Assembly: GCA_037382365.1 (NCBI GenBank)
Contig: JARRPZ010000003.1
Location: 1 to 64,000, forward strand
Direction of reading: 5' to 3'
From: Lentisalinibacter sp037382365
Lineage (GTDB): Bacteria; Pseudomonadota; Gammaproteobacteria; Steroidobacterales; Woeseiaceae
Length of the DNA: 64,000 nucleotides
A model generated the notes under the pieces. The model saw only the letters and a list, made by a program, of their open reading frames with translations, was not told the origin of the DNA and did not search any database. Every line of letters begins with the position of its first letter. Position 1 is the first letter of the stretch. A program made the position numbers and the translations under genes. Below, one piece after another: positions 60,722 through 64,000 of the stretch.

Positions 60722-61781
60722 GGGCCAGCTCCCCCCCGGCCGCGCGATTGCGCAATCCCGACAACGCTGTGACAGCCATTCCCGCCAGCATCAAAAGGAG
60801 CGCGACGCCAAGCGGCCAGTAGAAAACATCGATCACGGGCCGCATGCCGCCTTCCTCCGTCGCGGCGGGCTCCAGCTCGTCGAGGATTCGATAGATCTCC
60901 TGCAGCGATGCGGTATCGGTCGCACGGAAATACCGTCCACCGGTCACCTCGGCGATGCGCGTCAGCGTCGCCTCGTCGAGATCCATGGACGGATTGACCT
61001 GACGCATGCGGTTGCCGAGCAACGAGGGGATCTCCATGCGTTCGGCCCCGATGCCTATGGTGTAGACCGTGAGCCCGACCTGGCCGGCCAGCTCCGCGGC
61101 CTTCAGCGGCGCGATGGAGCCGGCAGTATTCGCCCCATCGGTGAGCAGCACCAGCACCTGTTCGCCCGCCTCCCGCCCGGCGCGGCGTTCGTCGTGCACC
61201 CGCTTGACGGCCAGCGTGATCGCATCGCCGATGGCGGTCTTCTCGCCCGCGAGACCGATGACCGCTTCGAACAGCAGCGTCTTCACGGTCTCGCGGTCGA
61301 ACGTGAGCGGTGCCTGCAGATACGCCTGCTCGCCGAACAGGATCAGGCCCAGGCGGTCGCCTTCGCGGCGATCGATGAACTCGCCGGCCACCGCCTTCGT
61401 GGCCGCCAGGCGGTTCACCGTGCGACTGCCCAGCGTGAAGTCCCGCGCTTCCATGCTGCCGGAGAGATCCACCGCCAGCATGAGATTGCGCCCGGTGACC
61501 GGCGCCTCCAGGGCGTCGCCGGTGATCTGGGGCCGGGCCGCCGCGACGATCAGGAGCAACCAGGCGAGGATCGCGAGCAGCAGGCTCGGGCGGAGCGCGA
61601 ATGTCCGCTCGCCACCTTCCGCACTGGGGAAAAAGGTCGTCGATGGCACGCGCAGCGCGGCCTCGGTGGCGGCCGGCGCGGCCGGCAGGAGACGACGCAC
61701 GAGGAACGGCAGGGGGACGAGCGCGAACACCCACGGCCACGCGAACTCCACCGCCTCGAGCAGACCCGGCAGGGTGTTCAC
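60711..61781 (-). CDS. batA: BatA-family VWA domain protein
   Basis: A 356-residue membrane protein with an N-terminal hydrophobic pair (about 14-30 and 66-82), a VWA domain with MIDAS LAVDLSGSMEARD (D105, S107, S109), and a C-terminal helix (about 325-345). Segments LILFGEQAYLQAPLTFD and LLTDGANTAGSI are characteristic. Its stop overlaps the next gene by 11 nt and its start overlaps the DUF4381 stop. It is presumably a metal-dependent partner of BatB at the inner membrane. Confidence 0.88.
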   Translation of the reverse strand: MNTLPGLLEAVEFAWPWVFALVPLPFLVRRLLPAAPAATEAALRVPSTTFFPSAEGGERTFALRPSLLLAILAWLLLIVAAARPQITGDALEAPVTGRNLMLAVDLSGSMEARDFTLGSRTVNRLAATKAVAGEFIDRREGDRLGLILFGEQAYLQAPLTFDRETVKTLLFEAVIGLAGEKTAIGDAITLAVKRVHDERRAGREAGEQVLVLLTDGANTAGSIAPLKAAELAGQVGLTVYTIGIGAERMEIPSLLGNRMRQVNPSMDLDEATLTRIAEVTGGRYFRATDTASLQEIYRILDELEPAATEEGGMRPVIDVFYWPLGVALLLMLAGMAVTALSGLRNRAAGGELARAG

Positions 61782-62257
61782 GGCGCAGCCTCCAGGTGCC
61801 GGAGACGTGCGCGGCAGACCCCCAGCAGTGCCATCGCGTCACCCACGGCCGCCTCCTCCGGCGGCCGGTAGGGTGCCTCCGCCAGGCACCGCCCCGGACC
61901 ATCGCTGAAGGGTCTGCCCTCGAGTCCGCGATCGAGCCACGCGAGCCAGTCGCGGCCGGTCAGTCCCGCCACCTCCCTCCTCGGCTCGACCGTGATCGCG
62001 GCCCTGCGCATCAGCACGGACAGTTCCTTCGCCAGTCGGGCCACGTCCCCGTGATCGGCGTAGTCCTGCTCGATGCGCCGCAGTTCGGCGAGGGCGGCCC
62101 GCCGGACCCGGGTGCGCCGCCGCCACACCAGCCAGACCACCACGCCGGCTGCCAGGAATACGATGCCGGCCAGCACCCACCAGCCCGGGGCCGGCGGCCA
62201 CCAGTCCACCGTTTCCGGCAGGTGGATATCACGCAGGGGCAAATCGGCCGGCGACAC
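61778..62257 (-). CDS. DUF4381 membrane protein
   Basis: A 159-residue protein: short periplasmic N-terminus (LPLRDIHLPETVDWWPPAPG), a single transmembrane helix (about 26-45), then a basic cytoplasmic domain (LSVLMRRAAITV, GRDWLAWLDRG). This matches DUF4381, found in MoxR/Bat operons. The GTG start has GAGGAGG. Its stop overlaps the batA start by 4 nt. Confidence 0.85.
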   Translation of the reverse strand: MSPADLPLRDIHLPETVDWWPPAPGWWVLAGIVFLAAGVVVWLVWRRRTRVRRAALAELRRIEQDYADHGDVARLAKELSVLMRRAAITVEPRREVAGLTGRDWLAWLDRGLEGRPFSDGPGRCLAEAPYRPPEEAAVGDAMALLGVCRARLRHLEAAP

Positions 62258-62267
62258 GTCGTCCTCC

Positions 62268-63227
62268 TCAGCGCGGTCGCTGGGTCAGCACACGGGACAG
62301 CAGATCCACCGGATCGTCACGAGTGTCCGCGCTCACCCAGCGCATGCGGTAACGGTCGAACAGCGTCGTCATCTCCTCGTAGCGCCGGCGGTAATCCGCC
62401 GCGTAGCGCTCCCGCAGACGACGGTCGTCCGTCTCCAGTGTCGCCTCGCCCCGCGCATCCCGCAGGCGATAGCGTCCCGGCGGGGGCAATGCTTCCTCCA
62501 TCGGATCGTGGACGAAGAAGACGATCACGTCGTTGTGCCGCCCGATGTCGGCCAGACAGCGGCGAGCGCCGGCGCCGAAGTCCCGGAAATCGCTGAACAG
62601 CACCACCAGACTCCCCGTATGGGCCACCCGGCGCAACCCGCCCATCGCGGATTCCGCCGCCTCGGCACTGAGACCCGGATCGAATGCGCGGCGTTCCCAC
62701 ACCGGCGCCGAGGATATCTCGTGCAGGAAGCGGAGCACGGCGCGGCGGCCGAGCCGGGGGCGGAGTTCGCGATGGAAGTCCTCCGCGAACAGGAAACCGC
62801 CGACCCGATCGCCGTGCACCATCGCGACCCACGCGAGCAGGGCCGCCGCCCGCGACACCAGCACCGACTTGAACACACCCCGGGTCGCGAAATGCATCGC
62901 CGCCCGCAGATCGAGCCACAGCAGGACCGGCCGCTCCCGCTCCTCGCGGAATAATTTCGTGAACGGCTTGCCGCTGCGCGCGGTGACTCGCCAGTCGATG
63001 TTGCGGGGATCGTCGCCTTCCTGGTAAGGGCGTGCCTCGGCAAACTCCATGCCCCGACCTTTGAAATGGGAGAGATATTGCCCCCCGCGGCGGGACCTGG
63101 CGCGCATGGCCTCGAGGCTGAGCAGACGGGCCGGCGCCGCGAGGCGGATCAGTTCCGCCTGGGTCACGCGTACCGGGGACCCCTCGCCCGCTGCCTGCGA
63201 ATTGCCCGTGCTGCCGCCCGTGCTCAT
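62268..63227 (-). CDS. DUF58 domain protein
   Basis: A 319-residue protein with a DUF58 core: GRGMEFAEARPYQEGDDPRNIDWRVTARSGKPFTKLF is the family signature. A VWA-like fold follows (VLLWLDLRAAM; LVVLFSDFRD). No signal peptide. The ATG at 63227 lies 7 nt after the MoxR stop; the longer in-frame opening at 63278 overlaps moxR. It acts with MoxR in the family, possibly as substrate or adaptor. Confidence 0.9.
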   Translation of the reverse strand: MSTGGSTGNSQAAGEGSPVRVTQAELIRLAAPARLLSLEAMRARSRRGGQYLSHFKGRGMEFAEARPYQEGDDPRNIDWRVTARSGKPFTKLFREERERPVLLWLDLRAAMHFATRGVFKSVLVSRAAALLAWVAMVHGDRVGGFLFAEDFHRELRPRLGRRAVLRFLHEISSAPVWERRAFDPGLSAEAAESAMGGLRRVAHTGSLVVLFSDFRDFGAGARRCLADIGRHNDVIVFFVHDPMEEALPPPGRYRLRDARGEATLETDDRRLRERYAADYRRRYEEMTTLFDRYRMRWVSADTRDDPVDLLSRVLTQRPR

Positions 63228-63234
63228 GGCGCGC

Positions 63235-64000
<766 letters not shown>

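Overview
The window is a dense, high-GC stretch of a gammaproteobacterial chromosome. No rRNA, tRNA, insertion sequence, CRISPR array or integrase was seen. The lineage call rests on conserved gene orders: aroQ-accB-accC-prmA leading into dusB-fis and then purH-purD; rhlB divergent from trxA-rho; and a PlsB-type acyltransferase. REP-like palindromes of the 'GGAGCGGCTTCAGCCGC' kind recall those of Pseudomonas and Xanthomonadales. I cannot name a genus.

Region 1 (1-13.5 kb, plus strand) holds dsbD, a TlpA-like thioredoxin, then a long run of tightly spaced housekeeping genes: aroQ, accB, accC, prmA, a zinc-ribbon/DUF3426 membrane protein, dusB, fis, purH, purD, moeA. Region 2 (13.5-26.6 kb) holds rho-trxA facing rhlB-cysQ-DUF465, then trhO and plsB on the minus strand. 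It ends with a trehalose/glucose operon, otsB-GH15-otsA-glk.

Region 3 (26.7-41.1 kb) is more accessory. It contains wrbA, a decayed GFA-family remnant, a small lipoprotein, an alpha/beta hydrolase, two overlapping paralogous P-loop GTPases with DUF697-like tails, and an SSS symporter. These are followed by a full-length 5-oxoprolinase, a contractile-tail sheath protein with no other phage gene nearby, a PLP-dependent deaminase/desulfhydrase, and an L,D-transpeptidase, 53-codon ORF and SapC-family trio.

Region 4 (41.2-51.5 kb, minus strand) starts upstream with lipA and sohB. It continues into a seven-gene run: M48 lipoprotein protease, SNM1-like exonuclease, ATP-dependent DNA ligase, Lhr-core helicase, PdeM phosphoesterase, DUF429 protein and SAM methyltransferase. 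Three of its junctions are 4-nt stop/start overlaps. The exonuclease-ligase-helicase-PdeM core is a known DNA-repair cassette; the flanking genes may extend it.

Region 5 (51.5-64 kb) holds a DUF2797 protein with a GIY-YIG-like stretch, two small overlapping ORFs, REP-like repeats, a lipase-like hydrolase, a HAD phosphatase, gloA, an EamA transporter and an AraC-MGMT fusion. It closes with a MoxR/Bat operon: moxR (cut by the window end), DUF58, DUF4381, batA, a batB-batC fusion and batD.

I saw no wholly new multigene system. The best leads are the orphan tail sheath, the extended repair operon, the tandem GTPases, the duplicated DsbD alpha domain and the extended Rho N-terminus. Many starts are GTG and were chosen from ribosome binding sites and overlaps.
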